Shown here in pieces: positions 33,670 through 43,357 of a DNA stretch of 51,456 bases. The notes under the pieces were generated by a model. It searched no databases. It saw only the letters and a program-made list of their open reading frames with translations, and was not told the origin of the DNA. This DNA comes from Neisseria meningitidis (GTDB lineage: Bacteria > Pseudomonadota > Gammaproteobacteria > Burkholderiales > Neisseriaceae). The position numbers were made by a program, and so were the translations under genes. How positions within the stretch are numbered: position 1 is the stretch's first letter; each line of letters begins with the position of its first letter. The stretch lies in assembly GCA_923184405.1 (NCBI GenBank), contig OV299793.1, positions 1,116,168 to 1,167,623 of the forward strand, read 5' to 3'.

Positions 33670-34629
33670 TTATTGTTCCGAAAATTTGCCGTAAGCCATA
33701 ATGCGGTCGAAACGGCGCGAAAGCAAATCGGCAAGCGGGATGCTTTGCGCTTCGTGCAGTTGTTTTTCCAAAACGGCTTTTACGTTTTTCATGGTTTGCC
33801 CGAAATCCCGATGCGCGCCGCCCAATGGTTCTTTGATGACGGTATCGACCAAGTCCAGCCTTTGCAGTCAGTCAGCGGTAATGCCCAAAGCCTGAGCCGC
33901 ATCCGCCGCCTTTTCGGCCGTTTTCCACAAAATAGACGCGCAGCCTTCGGAGGAAATAACAGAATAGGTCGAATATTGCAGCATATTGACGTAATCGCCT
34001 ACGGCGACCGCCAACGCACCGCCCGAACCGCCTTCGCCGATGACGGTACACAAAACAGGAACGCGCAGGCGTGTCAGTTCGTACAGGTTTTTGCCGATGG
34101 CTTCAGACTGCCCGCGTTCTTCCGCGCCGATGCCGGGATACGCGCCCGGCGTATCGATAAAGGTCATGACGGGCAAGCCGAATTTTTCTGCAGTCTTCAT
34201 CAGGCGCAGGGCTTTGCGGTAGACTTCAGGACGGGGCATACCGAAGTTGCGGCGGATTTTTTCTTTGGTGTCGCGCTCTTTCTGATGCCCGACGACCATC
34301 ACGCTTTGTCCGTTGAAACGCGCCAATCCGCCGACAATCGCATAATCGTCGGCAAAGTGGCGGTCGCCGTGCAGTTCTTCAAAATCGGTAAACAGTGCCT
34401 CAATGTAATCCAAAGTATAGGGACGCTGCGGATGCCGGGAAACCTGTGAAATTTGGGCGGGTGTGAGTTTACTGAAAATAGACTTGGTCAGATCGTTGCT
34501 TTTTTTCTGCAAACGGTGTATTTCGTCCGAAATATCGACGGCAGACTCGTCTTGGACGAAACGCAGCTCATCGATTTTGTTGGTCAGTTCGGCTATGGGT
34601 TGTTCAAAATCCAAAAAAACAGGTTTCAT
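33670..34629 (-). CDS. accA: Acetyl-CoA carboxylase carboxyltransferase subunit alpha, one frameshift
   Basis: With AccD it transfers the carboxyl group from biotin to acetyl-CoA, the first step of fatty acid synthesis. The start at 34629 gives [20 protein letters not shown]. Motifs include [60 protein letters not shown] and [21 protein letters not shown] single indel near 33868 breaks the frame after QALGITAD; the C-terminus continues as [20 protein letters not shown] and ends [10 protein letters not shown]. The 319-residue length is exactly that of the family. It is the promoter-proximal gene of accA-tilS. Confidence 0.97.
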
Positions 34630-34840
34630 AGAATGAAGCTCTCATCAACAGATTCTGCCGCTATCATACGCTATTTGTGCATATTCCGCAGTTAATTTAT
34701 TGTCCAAAACGGCTTTTCCATACCCTCTTTTTGTGTTCGGACAGCATGGAAAACAGTGGATTAGTGCATATATACTAGTTATAAGGCGGCGTATCTTATG
34801 CTAAACTTGAAACAAATTCAATTATTTCAAACAAAAGCGT

Positions 34841-35242
34841 ATGAAAGACAAGCACGATTCTTCCGCCATGCGGCTGGACAAATGGCTTTGGGCGGCACGT
34901 TTTTTCAAGACCCGTTCCCTTGCGCAAAAGCACATCGAACTGGGTAGGGTTCAAGTAAACGGCTCGAAGGTCAAAAACAGTAAAACCATAGACATCGGCG
35001 ATATTATCGACCTGACGCTCAATACCCTTCCCTATAAAATCAAGGTTAAAGGTTTGAACCACCAACGCCGCCCAGCATCCGAGGCGCGGCTTCTGTATGA
35101 AGAGGACGCGAAAACGGCAACATTGAGGGAAGAGCGCAAACAGCTCGACCAATTCAGCCGCATCACTTCCGCCTATCCCGACGGCAGACCGACCAAGCGC
35201 GACCGCCGCCAACTGGACAGGCTGAAAAAAGGAGACTGGTAA
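34841..35242 (+). CDS. hslR: Ribosome-associated heat shock protein Hsp15, S4 domain
   Basis: Intact 133-residue RNA-binding protein that in E. coli binds 50S subunits with stalled nascent chains. The S4 domain occupies residues 10-65: MRLDKWLWAARFFKTRSLAQ, then KHIELGRVQVNGSKVKNSKT and IDIGDIIDLTLNTLPYKIKV. The C-terminal tail is basic (RPTKRDRRQLDRLKKGDW), as in the family. The ATG at 34841 starts the S4 fold at the usual distance. It is divergent from accA. A TATACT box at 34767 is a possible -10 element. Confidence 0.95.
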   Translation: MKDKHDSSAMRLDKWLWAARFFKTRSLAQKHIELGRVQVNGSKVKNSKTIDIGDIIDLTLNTLPYKIKVKGLNHQRRPASEARLLYEEDAKTATLREERKQLDQFSRITSAYPDGRPTKRDRRQLDRLKKGDW

Positions 35243-35309
35243 AACCATTCCCGCTGCAAACAGAAGCACGAACCGCGTACCGCCGCATTTCAGACGGCAT
35301 TCCCGAAAC

Positions 35310-35507
35310 TTATTCCGCCTCGTCTATCCATGCCTGCTGCACGGCTTCGAGGATGCGTTCGCCGCAACGGGCGGGGTCGTCGTCAAATTCGGGCAATGCC
35401 ATAATCAGGTCGCGCAGTTGGGTAAAGCGCACGGTTCCGGGATCGATGGTTTCGCCGTGCAGGTCATAGAGTTCTTCGGCGATACGCCGGGTGTCGGTCC
35501 ATTTCAT
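35310..35507 (-). CDS. iscX: Fe-S cluster assembly protein IscX
   Basis: Intact 65-residue acidic protein that binds IscS and regulates Fe-S cluster assembly. It starts MKWTDTRRIAEELYDLHGET and continues DPGTVRFTQLRDLIMALPEF, with the conserved C-terminus EAVQQAWIDEAE. AAAGGAAATTC precedes the ATG at 35507. It shares the neighbourhood with fdx and hscA, which function in the same pathway. Confidence 0.96.
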   Translation of the reverse strand: MKWTDTRRIAEELYDLHGETIDPGTVRFTQLRDLIMALPEFDDDPARCGERILEAVQQAWIDEAE

Positions 35508-35601
35508 ATGAATTTCCTTTATCGTCCGGCATTGAAGCCGTGTAGAATATGTTTCGGCAAAACTGCCGCACCTTGAGGATGGCTGAATGTTTCAACTCGC
35601 C

Positions 35602-35698
35602 GGACAACACATCAAGCACCAGCCTATGTGTCGTCCTGATCCGGGAGGAGTTGTCCTCCCAAACAAATCTGATTCTACCGCCCCGAAGAGCGGGGTTT
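35602..35698 (+). ncRNA. Structured RNA element with three consecutive hairpins (candidate leader or small RNA)
   Basis: Hairpin 1 (35602-35636) pairs GGACAACACAT with ATGTGTCGTCC, one mismatch, 13-nt loop. Hairpin 2 (35643-35660) is GGGAGGA-GTTG-TCCTCCC, a perfect stem whose 3' arm carries an anti-Shine-Dalgarno-like CCTCC. Hairpin 3 (35681-35695) is CCCCG-AAGAG-CGGGG followed by TTT, like a terminator. The next start codon is at 35718. It could be an attenuator, a riboswitch-like leader or an independent small RNA. The same structure is possible on the minus strand. Confidence 0.4.
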
Positions 35699-35717
35699 CA
35701 ACCGACAAGGAAGATTG

Positions 35718-36322
35718 ATGAACAATATGTTTGCCGCAAAATTGTCCAAACTGGTTTATACCGCTTCCGACCATCCTGATTCCCTGTCGGAGATGGAGGA
35801 GTTTGACCGCCTGATTCTGCTGATACGCAAACTGTATCAAATATTGGACGGGCAACATATCCTCTCCAGAGTAACGGTTTGCCTTCACTACCGGAGCAGG
35901 CGCGGTCTGATTGCCTTGGATAAAGCGGCTGCCGGTTGCGATGCGGCAATGTTGCGCGCCCAACGTTGGCGCATCTACACGCAGATTGCGGAACGCCTTG
36001 CCGGGTCGGGCGGCGGCTTCACGGTTACGGCAGAAGCGTGTCCGCCGCCTGTCCGGAGCTTGAGGGACGCTATCTCGAGCTTGTCCGCCGCACCGCCACC
36101 TCTTTCGGTTTCGTGCAAGTACAGGAATATCCGGCAGGCGGGCAGGAAGAAACACAAGCCGTCCCGGATGCCGCATCGGATCATTCCGTCAGAAAACCAA
36201 TCAAAATCAATATAGAAGCGAAAGTGGAACGCTATCCGGCATACCGCCCGACCGCCGCCCTGAAAGTAAACTGGATTTACAAAAATGAATACAAGGCTGC
36301 GAGCCGCAGACAATCCACCTAG
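35718..36322 (+). CDS. Hypothetical protein, frameshifted
   Basis: ATG at 35718, 4 nt after AAGGAAGAT, was preferred to the TTG one codon earlier. The product begins MNNMFAAKLSKLVYTASDHP and continues EMEEFDRLILLIRKLYQILD. An indel near 36035 moves the frame to ELEGRYLELVRRTATSFGFV and YPAGGQEETQAVPDAASDHS, ending VNWIYKNEYKAASRRQST. No membrane segment or known motif is present. The first half looks helical. I do not recognise a family; it appears to be a conserved Neisseria protein next to the Fe-S assembly genes and behind the structured leader. Confidence 0.6.
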
Positions 36323-36484
36323 TACGCCAGCCGAGTCAACGCAATACTAAATAATATATAATGAATTATAACCCGCCAGCGAGTCAACCGACTGCAATAT
36401 CGATTAATACCGGTGCATCGCGCCCGAGTAATCCGCCTCGGATGCCGCACTAATCATTCCGTCAGAAAACCGATAAAAATCCAT

Positions 36485-36589
36485 ATTTAGTGAATTCACT
36501 ATAAACCGGTACAGCGTTACCGCGCCTTTCCGTACGGCCTGTATTTCAGTGCTCGTCGCCTTGTGCCTGATGTGTGTTAATTGACTATA
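36485..36589. repeat. Correia element, short (about 105-bp) type, degraded
   Basis: The right end GTCGCCTTGTGCCTGATGTGTGTTAA...CTATA and the left part ACCGGTACAGCGTTACCGCGCC match a CREE with the internal segment missing, the known short class. The terminal repeats are partly corrupted. It lies between the hypothetical gene and fdx. Confidence 0.65.
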
Positions 36590-36652
36590 GAATCGAAAGT
36601 TCCGACTGTACGAACGCCTGATTTCAGGCGATTGCGGCTTATCCACACAACA

Positions 36653-36685
36653 ATGCCGTCTGAAGCGTCATCTACTTCAGACGGC
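36653..36685 (-). terminator. fdx terminator, paired uptake sequences
   Basis: ATGCCGTCTGAAG and CTTCAGACGGC form an 11-bp stem. It begins 7 nt beyond the fdx stop codon. Confidence 0.75.
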
Positions 36686-36691
36686 CTGTTT

Positions 36692-37033
36692 TCAGTGTTC
36701 TTCGAACGCGTGGTGGATGGTGTATTTGGGGATTTGCACAATCAAATCCTCGCAGGCGACAACCGCCTGACAACTCAGGCGTGAATCGGCTTACAAACCC
36801 CAAGCCTGGTCAGGCAGGTCTTCTTCCAATTCGGTCGGTTCTTCCAAACTGTCGAAACCTTTGCGTATGATGACGTGGCAGGTAGTGCAGGCGCAGGATT
36901 TTTCGCAGGCGTGATCGACTTCGATGTCGTGGTCGAGCAGCACGTCAAGGACGGTTTTGCCCTCCGGCGCGTCGTCGATAACCGCGCCTTAGAGGCATAA
37001 TGTCGTGTGTGGAAGCACGGTGATTTTAGGCAT
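36692..37033 (-). CDS. fdx: ISC-type [2Fe-2S] ferredoxin, frameshifted
   Basis: Electron carrier for Fe-S cluster assembly. ATG at 37033 gives MPKITVLPHTTLCP. The cluster-binding part reads DHDIEVDHACEKSCACTTCH, with the C-x5-C-x2-C spacing, and the fourth cysteine follows in RLSCQAVVA. Further on are LDSLEEPTELEEDLPDQAWG-type residues and IPKYTIHHAFEEH at the end. An indel near 36985 and an in-frame TAA after QAWGL (family has Glu there) break the frame. Corrected length 113 residues. Downstream partner of hscA in the minus-strand group. Confidence 0.92.
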
Positions 37034-37087
37034 TTTTATTGTCTTTATGTAAAAAGTGTTTGTGTTCGTTTTCGGAAAACTGTCCGC

Positions 37088-37841
37088 CTAATGTCGCAGT
37101 TCGAGCAGGTCGGCAACATTTTGACAGCCCGCCAGGCGGGCAAAATCGAAGGCAGTATAGCCTTCCGATGTCTATGAGGCAGGAGTTTGCGCCATATTCA
37201 AGCATGGCTTGAACCATAAACTGAATTTACTGCGATGGCTTCATGATGAAACGCGCCTATAGCCGTCTTCGTCCTGCTCATGCAGAAAATCCGGAACTTG
37301 GGACAACTGTTGCCGAAAATCGTCAATACAGTTCCGGCACATCGGATGCTCTTCCAGATTTTCGGGATGTTCTTTTTCTTCATACACCAGCAATAACTGC
37401 CCAGGATCGCCGAAATCGATTCCCTATGCGGCATCGTGTTCGGTACGCTCCTCTTCCGTCATCTGTCCACGCATTGCCTGTATGGCAAAGCCGCCGTAAG
37501 GAATGCCGTTGCACACGAACATCCAGTCGCTGATGTCGTCAACCGGAACGCAAACGCTTTCGCCTTGTTCGACATTGGTCAGTTCGCCGGGTTCATTGTT
37601 CAGCACGCCGTAAAAATAAAGACCGTCAAAATAAATATCGTCGATCCACATATGTTCGCAAATTTCGCAGTCTTGGAAAAAAGGAGCTTTGACCATGGCA
37701 AAATCTAAGGCGGGAAGGATGCGGCTGCGTTCCCATAAGCTCGCGACAAAAATATTTAGACGTTTTGCGGGCGCGTTCGCTGACACGGTTTCCCGGTTCG
37801 TCTGCCTGTTCTACATAAGAAATGACGGAATCGCCCATCAT
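37088..37841 (-). CDS. DUF2314-like protein with C-terminal ankyrin repeat, frameshifted
   Basis: ATG at 37841 follows AGGAGCAGT and gives [16 protein letters not shown]. The DUF2314-type domain is seen as [19 protein letters not shown] and [20 protein letters not shown], then [20 protein letters not shown] and [20 protein letters not shown]. The C-terminal third carries an ankyrin-type unit (DEDGY...[28 protein letters not shown]) and ends VADLLELRH at 37088. At least four frameshifts. Family members are of unknown function. Gap to fdx is 54 bp, so the two are probably co-transcribed. Confidence 0.75.
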
Positions 37842-37921
37842 ACTGCTCCTCAACGTGTACGGTATCTGTTTTCACCTGACCGCGGTTTTCTGCCCTCGGC
37901 ATCCGATTCGGATTTGAAAAG

Positions 37922-38465
37922 TTAAAATATTCGGAATAGGCTGTTTTCCAAATCCGACCGCGAAAAACAGGTGTAACTATGCATGCCGTCTGAAATTTCG
38001 TCAGTCAGCCTCGTGCCGCTTTTGCCGAAAGATGCTTCTTTAAAAAGGCGGATTTTCGATTTCCTCGGCTTCCAGGATGCCGCAGCCCGCCAAAAGCCAG
38101 GGCGGCGCGTAAGGGTATTCACGGTGTACGCACAGTACCAGGATCAAGCAGTTGTATGCGAACGGACGAAGCATTCAACTTCCTGCCTGGAACGTGGACG
38201 CTTTTTCCAAATTCCGATTCCGCCGTTTCGTTTTCCGGAAACACGATTTCGACACGAAGCGATCAAAACAAACGTTTTACTAGGTTTTCGTCCACGGCGA
38301 ACAATTCGGGTATCGCCTATCCTGCTTTTGCTGAAAATTTCATGGAGCAGGTTTTCTTTTCTTTGTAAGTGTCGGTTTTGACGGCGAGGATGCGTTCCAA
38401 TCGGCAACGTTCGCATAACCGTTGTTTTCCAAATGGCGCATTCTGCGCTCAAAATTGCCCCACAT
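37922..38465 (-). CDS. Hypothetical protein, frameshifted
   Basis: Minus-strand frames starting at 38465 give MWGNFERRMRHLENNGYANV and VKTDTYKEKKTCSMKFSAKA, then LRVEIVFPENETAESEFGKS and FGKSGTRLTDEISDGMHSYT. A single uptake sequence at 37983-37994 is translated near the end. I recognise no family. It could also be two small genes. It lies between hscA and the DUF2314/ankyrin gene on the same strand. Confidence 0.4.
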
Positions 38466-38481
38466 CGAAATGCCGATTTTA

Positions 38482-38619
38482 TATAGGGAATTAACAAAAA
38501 TCAAGACAAAAAAACCAGCACAAGACGAGTACAAAGACTAGCAGAACGAAAACAAATAGTACAGACACAACACCACCGTGATATCGTTCCTTAAGTTACG
38601 TATTGCAGGTTAAATCTAT
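38482..38619. repeat. Correia element, degraded
   Basis: It starts TATAGGGAATTAACAAAAATC, one mismatch from the CREE terminal repeat, and contains GACAAAAAAACCAGC and CAAATAGTACAGACAC at the places where the intact copies have GACAAGGCGACGAAGC and AAATAGTACGGAACCG. The right end is poorly matched. Many substitutions are to A or C. Confidence 0.6.
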
Positions 38620-38634
38620 GCCGTCTGAAACCGT

Positions 38635-40513
38635 TTAAGTATCAAATATTATGACGACACTCTGGCCTGACAATGCGCGTTGGATATTGCGGTTCATGCG
38701 TTTGGCGGCGAAGTTGTCGGTGATGCGGCCGAGTCTGGCGACAGCGGAGCGGATATCTTCGGCAATGCCGCCTTTCAGATGGCCTTGCAAATCGGCGATG
38801 CCTTGCCGGATCTGTTGCAATTCTTTGGCATCCAGTAAATCGCTGTCCAACTCGAGGGCGGCGTTGACGGCATCAGTCAGGCTTTCGGCTTCGACTACGG
38901 CTTCGGCGCCGGCGCGTGCCGCCATATCTTCGGCGGCGTTGTCCATACTGTCTTTAAGCATTCGGGTAATCGCGCCGTCGTCCAAGCCGTAGGCAGGTTT
39001 GACTTCGATTTGCGCATGTACGCTGATGCTTTGTTCTTGGGCGGAAACTGACAGCAGCCCGTCCGCATCGATTTGGAAGGTTACGCGGATACGCGCCGCA
39101 CCCGCCGCCATCGGTGGAATGCCGCGCAGGGTGAATTTGGCAAGGCTGCGGCAGTCAGCAACCAGCTCGCGCTCGCCTTGCACGACGAATATCGTCATCG
39201 CGGTCCGACCGTCTTGGAACGTGGTAAAGTCCTGACGCGCGCGCGCCAGGGATAGTGGAATTGAAGCGGGATGATTTTTTCCGCCAAGCCACCGTAGGTT
39301 TCCAAACCGAGCGACAAAGGTGTAACGTCCAGCAGCAGCCATTCGCCGTCGGCTTTGTTGCCTGCGAGGACGTTTGCCAGTATGGCGGCGCCGAGCGCGA
39401 CGACTTCGTCGGGATTGAGGTTGTTCAGCGGGGTTTGTCCGAAGAAGGTGGCGACTGCCTGCTGGACGTGCAGCATACAGGTCGAACCGCCGACCATAAT
39501 CACGCCTTTGACTTCGATTTTACCGACACAAGCATCTTTCAACGCCTGTGAGAACGAATCGAGCGTGTTTCATCACCAAATGCTGCGTCAGGTTGTGGAA
39601 CTCGGCGCGACTGATGCTTATGTCGATTGCCATGCCGTCTGAAAGCGTCGCCTGAATCGCGCTTCGGTTAGCAATAGTTAACTGTTCCATGACGACGCCC
39701 AGCGAGCGAAACCATAAGTTGAACACTCCCAGGGCCTCGAGTTGGGAGAGTCAGTTTTCCTCAAGCAGGCCGCGGAACAGGCAGTGGGACAAAATCATGC
39801 ACCGCCCATACGCTGCTGTTTGCAAAAAAAGGCCTAAATGCTGCAAAAAATAGCGACTCAAGAAGCAAGAAAGATACATCGAAGAGCCGCCCCTAAGTCG
39901 TACACGACAAACGTTAGGCGATTCCTAGGCAATGAACAGCACGTAGGCGATGCCAGGCAACGGTGAGTTCGTAGTGCAGGCGCAATGCGTTACAAACAAG
40001 AGAAATTCACAGCATCTTTCCTGGATTCGCGTTGGGCATAGATCGAAATAGACTTGGACAATAAACACCTCGCCGACCAAATCGCCGATAAATTTCTTCG
40101 GCGCGCGATTTAAGGCTTTGAAGATTTCCGCCGACACTTCGACAGGCGTTTTCACCCCTGCCGCGTATGCAGTTCGATAACGCGTTGATTGTCGCCAGAA
40201 CGGTAAGGCAGGTAATGCGTATTTTGATGCAGATCGGCAAGCGTCCGCCCGATAAGGCGTTTGGCGGAATGACGGTGTTCAGCGGGTCAGGTTTTTGGGC
40301 GGACAGGGCGGTTTGCCGACCTCAATGCCGCCGTTTTCCGGATAGCGGACGACGGAGGCGGGTAACGCGCCACTTCGGCATCGGGCAGACAGGCGGCACT
40401 GCCGCTGCGGACAGTGGCGACCAAGCTGTTGGTCGTACCCGTCGATGCCTGCTGCCAAACAGTGCAGGTGCGGGGAGGCGGACATCCCGGTTCTGAAATC
40501 TGCAAAGAGCCAC
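38635..40513 (-). CDS. hscA: Fe-S assembly chaperone HscA (Hsp70 family), badly frameshifted
   Basis: Hsp70 chaperone that acts on IscU. A GTG start at 40513 gives ALLQISEPGMSA after one frame correction, then [17 protein letters not shown] frames hide the family's [16 protein letters not shown] segment, of which [20 protein letters not shown] is readable. Later parts: [100 protein letters not shown] and [18 protein letters not shown]. The stretch 39560-40250 is largely unreadable. The span of about 1.88 kb fits the 620-residue family. The stop is placed at 38635 but may be a few codons earlier. Confidence 0.93.
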
Positions 40514-40687
40514 AAATTCACCTGTCGGTGCGGTGTGTAAAGAGGAAGTCGGCATTTTAACAGAATTTGCGCCGATAGTTGAGCAAACCGCTAAGGATTA
40601 GGTCGTGCCGCCCGAAAGTACCCTCTACCGCCAAATGCCGATAAAATCCGCCTTTCCCGCCCATCATTAGGAATATAAATCGTATAA

Positions 40688-41632
40688 AAGGACTCGACTA
40701 GCGCCGCCAAAAAGCAGAAAGAAAGCCGCTCCAGTTTTTTGTCAGGCTTCCGTTTACACCTGACTCAGGAAAAAACGAGATGCAGTAACGGTTTTATATG
40801 CTTTGCCGCGAAGTGGACGATGTGGTTGACGAATGTTCCAACCCCGATATTGCACAGGCGACATTGAACTGGTGGCGCAGCGATTTGGACAAGGTATTCA
40901 ACGGCGCGATGCCCGGAACACCCAATCAATCAGGCCTTGCGGCAGGTTAAGGAAACACCAAGCTGCCGAAATATGAACTGGAAGCCTTAATCGACTGTAG
41001 GATGCAGATGGATTTAGTTCAAACCCCGTTACGGCAGTTTTGAAAAAGTGAAACCGTATTGCCACTGCGTCGCAGGCGTGGTCGGCTGCCTGATTGCGCG
41101 CGGATTTTGGGGTTTTCAGACGACCAAACGCTGGAATACGCCGACAAAGATGAGACTTACGCTGCAACTGAATAACATCATCCGCGATGTCGGCGAAGAC
41201 CTTTAGCGCAGGGGACAGATTTACCTGCCGATGGACGAAATGCGGCGGTTTGACGATACCCGCAAGCGTGATTTTCCTGTGCAGCCCGACGGGCAATTTG
41301 CCGAGGTGATGGCGTTCCAAATCAAACGCGCCCGCAGAAACCTACCGCGAAGCCGTATCGCTGCTAACTGATGCCGATAAAAAGCCCAAAAGTCGGACTG
41401 GTCCTGGCGGCGGTTTATTACCCGCTATTAAACGAAATCGACAGAGACGGCGCGCAAAGCGTCCTCAAATACAAAATCAGCCCTCCGCTTCGCAACGCAA
41501 AAACGCATTGCCATGAAAACCTGGTTATTCGGTTCAAACCGCGCCCCGGCACGACGGAACGGGCATAAGGCGCATACCGACCGCCGCCCGTCAGGCAAAC
41601 CCGATTACCACAGACCGACGGACAGGGTTTAA
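40688..41632 (+). CDS. hpnD: Presqualene diphosphate synthase HpnD, frameshifted
   Basis: Condenses two farnesyl diphosphates to presqualene diphosphate, part of the HpnCDE route to squalene. Frames give LCREVDDVVDECSNPDIAQA with the first Asp-rich motif, TLNWWRSDLDKVFNGAM, LPKYELEALID, MQMDLVQ, CVAGVVGCLIAR and LQLNNIIRDVGEDL, the second Asp-rich motif. The C-terminal part reads DKKPKSRTGPGGGL-type frames, then YYPLLNEIDRDGAQSVLKYK and KTWLFG. The start codon itself is not recognisable. The expected position is near 40688, after AAAGGA. Frame changes occur throughout. Length about 290 residues. Confidence 0.87.
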
Positions 41633-41727
41633 GGCCATCGTCTGAAAGTCTGCATCGTAACCGCGCAATCCGTTGGCGTTCGCGCTTTGAAATCAATTGC
41701 TGGGAATTTAAACAGGAGCAGAAGTAA

Positions 41728-41829
41728 ATGAAAGCGGTCAGGGATATAGCCTCATGGCTGGCAGTAACGGTTTGGATCAACTTTTTCCCCGACAATTACC
41801 GCTATGATACCGTTCCACAGGGACGGTAA
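41728..41829 (+). CDS. Possible small hydrophobic peptide gene
   Basis: A 33-codon frame starts after GGAG at 41714 and reads MKAVRDIASWLAVTVWINFF, ending YDTVPQGR. It lies between hpnD and hpnE. It may be one gene with the next small frame, separated by an indel. Confidence 0.35.
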   Translation: MKAVRDIASWLAVTVWINFFPDNYRYDTVPQGR

Positions 41830-41839
41830 GGATACTGGC

Positions 41840-41935
41840 ATGCAGACCATCCGTAGGTATACCTATGCGCGCTTTCTGCTGCCTTTATTTTTAGCCTGTA
41901 TCCTTTTCTACCGTCATTTTCGGAAACGGAAATAG
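41840..41935 (+). CDS. Possible small membrane peptide gene
   Basis: A 31-codon frame reads MQTIRRYTYARFLLPLFLAC and ILFYRHFRKRK: one transmembrane helix with positively charged ends. It ends 29 nt before hpnE and may belong to the preceding small frame. Function unknown. Confidence 0.35.
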   Translation: MQTIRRYTYARFLLPLFLACILFYRHFRKRK

Positions 41936-41964
41936 ATACGGCTGCAAAACCATTGAAGGAATAA

Positions 41965-43274
41965 ATGATGAACACGCCGCATCCGCGCCCGAAAATCGCC
42001 ATCATCGGAGCAGGCTGGGCAGGACTGTCCGCCGCCGTCACCTTGGCGCGGCACGCCGACGTTACCCTGTTTGAAGCCCACAGGAAGGCGGGCGGCAGGG
42101 CGCGCGCACTGGCCGGAAATACCGACGGTTTCGGTTTTTTGGACAACAGGCAGCATATTTTGCTCGGCGCATACCAGGGCGTGTTGCGCCTGATAAAACC
42201 ATCGGTTCAGACCCCGTGCCGCCTTTTTGCGCGTACCGCTGCACTGGCATATGCACGGCGGTTTGCAAGTTCCGCACCCTCCCCCTGCCCGCGCCGCTGC
42301 ATATTTTGGGCGGCGTGCTGCTTGCCCGGCGCGTACCGTCCGCATTTCAAAGCCAAACTGCTTGCCGATATGTCCGATTTGCAGAAGTCCGCACGCCTCG
42401 GACAGCCCGACACGACAGTTGCACAATGGCTGAAACAGCGGAACGTGCTGCGCGTGCCGCCGTGATGCAGTTTTGGCAGCCGCTGGTGTGGGGTGCGCTC
42501 AACACGCCTTTGAAACCGCAAGCCTGCGCGTGTTGTGCAACGTTTTGTCCGACGGCGTGCTGACGAAAAAATCCGGCAGCGACTATCTTCTACCCAAGCA
42601 GGATTTGGGCGCAATCGTCGCCGAACCCGCCTTGGCGGAGCTAACGGCTCGGCGCGGACATCCGCCTAGAAACGCGCGTATGCCGTAGGAACACCCTCCC
42701 GGACAGGAAAGTGCTCGTCAACGGCGAAGCTTTCGATGCCGCCGTCCCCGCCACCGCGCCTACCACACCGCCGCGCTCCTGCCCGAAGGCACGCCCGAAC
42801 ACGTTCAGACGGCATATCAAAACCTTCGCTACCACGCCATCACCGCCGTCTATCTGCGCTACGCCGAACCCGTCCGCCCTGCCCGCCCCGCTGGCCGGCC
42901 TTGCCGACGGCAAGCTGCAATGGCTGCTTTGCCGGGGCAGGCTCGGACTGCCTGAAAACGAAGTGTCAGCCGTCATCAGCGTTTCCGACCGCGTCGGCGC
43001 TTTTACAAACCGGGCGTGGGCGGACAAAGCCCACGCCGACCTCAAACGCATCCTTCCGCATTTGGGCGAACCCGAAGCCGTGCGCGTCATCACCGAAACC
43101 GCCACAACCGCAGCCGATGCCCCGCCGCCGGACTTGTCGTGGTTGCATAGGCACCGCATCTTCCCCACTTGCGACTACCTCAACGCGGACTACCCCGCCA
43201 CGCTCGAAGCCGCCGTACAATCAGGTTTCGCGTCGGCGGAAGCCTGCCTGCAAAGCCTGAGCGATGCCGTCTGA
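41965..43274 (+). CDS. hpnE: Squalene-associated FAD-dependent desaturase HpnE, frameshifted
   Basis: Flavoprotein that reduces hydroxysqualene to squalene, working after HpnD. The N-terminus reads PKIAIIGAGWAGLSAAVTLA with the GxGxxG dinucleotide motif, followed by VTLFEAHRKAGGRARALAGN. Later frames give FLDNRQHILLGAYQGVLRLI, LLADMSDLQKSARLGQPDTT, FWQPLVWGALNTPL, ASLRVLCNVLSDGVLTKKSG, LLPKQDLGAIVAEPALAEL and LADGKLQWLLCRGRLGLPEN. The last 175 residues are in one frame and end CLQSLSDAV. Two adjacent ATGs (41965, 41968) follow AAGGA; either fits. Expected length about 430 residues. Confidence 0.9.
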
Positions 43275-43357
43275 AAAACTAAAATTGGTATCGGGACGCT
43301 TTACAAGGTGCGGCAAAACCCTAAAATACCTTAACCAACCACCAAAAAGGAAAAAGT

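Noticed and set aside
36404..36646. Minus-strand 80-codon frame as a gene
   Set aside because: It overlaps a short Correia element and has no motif or ribosome binding site.
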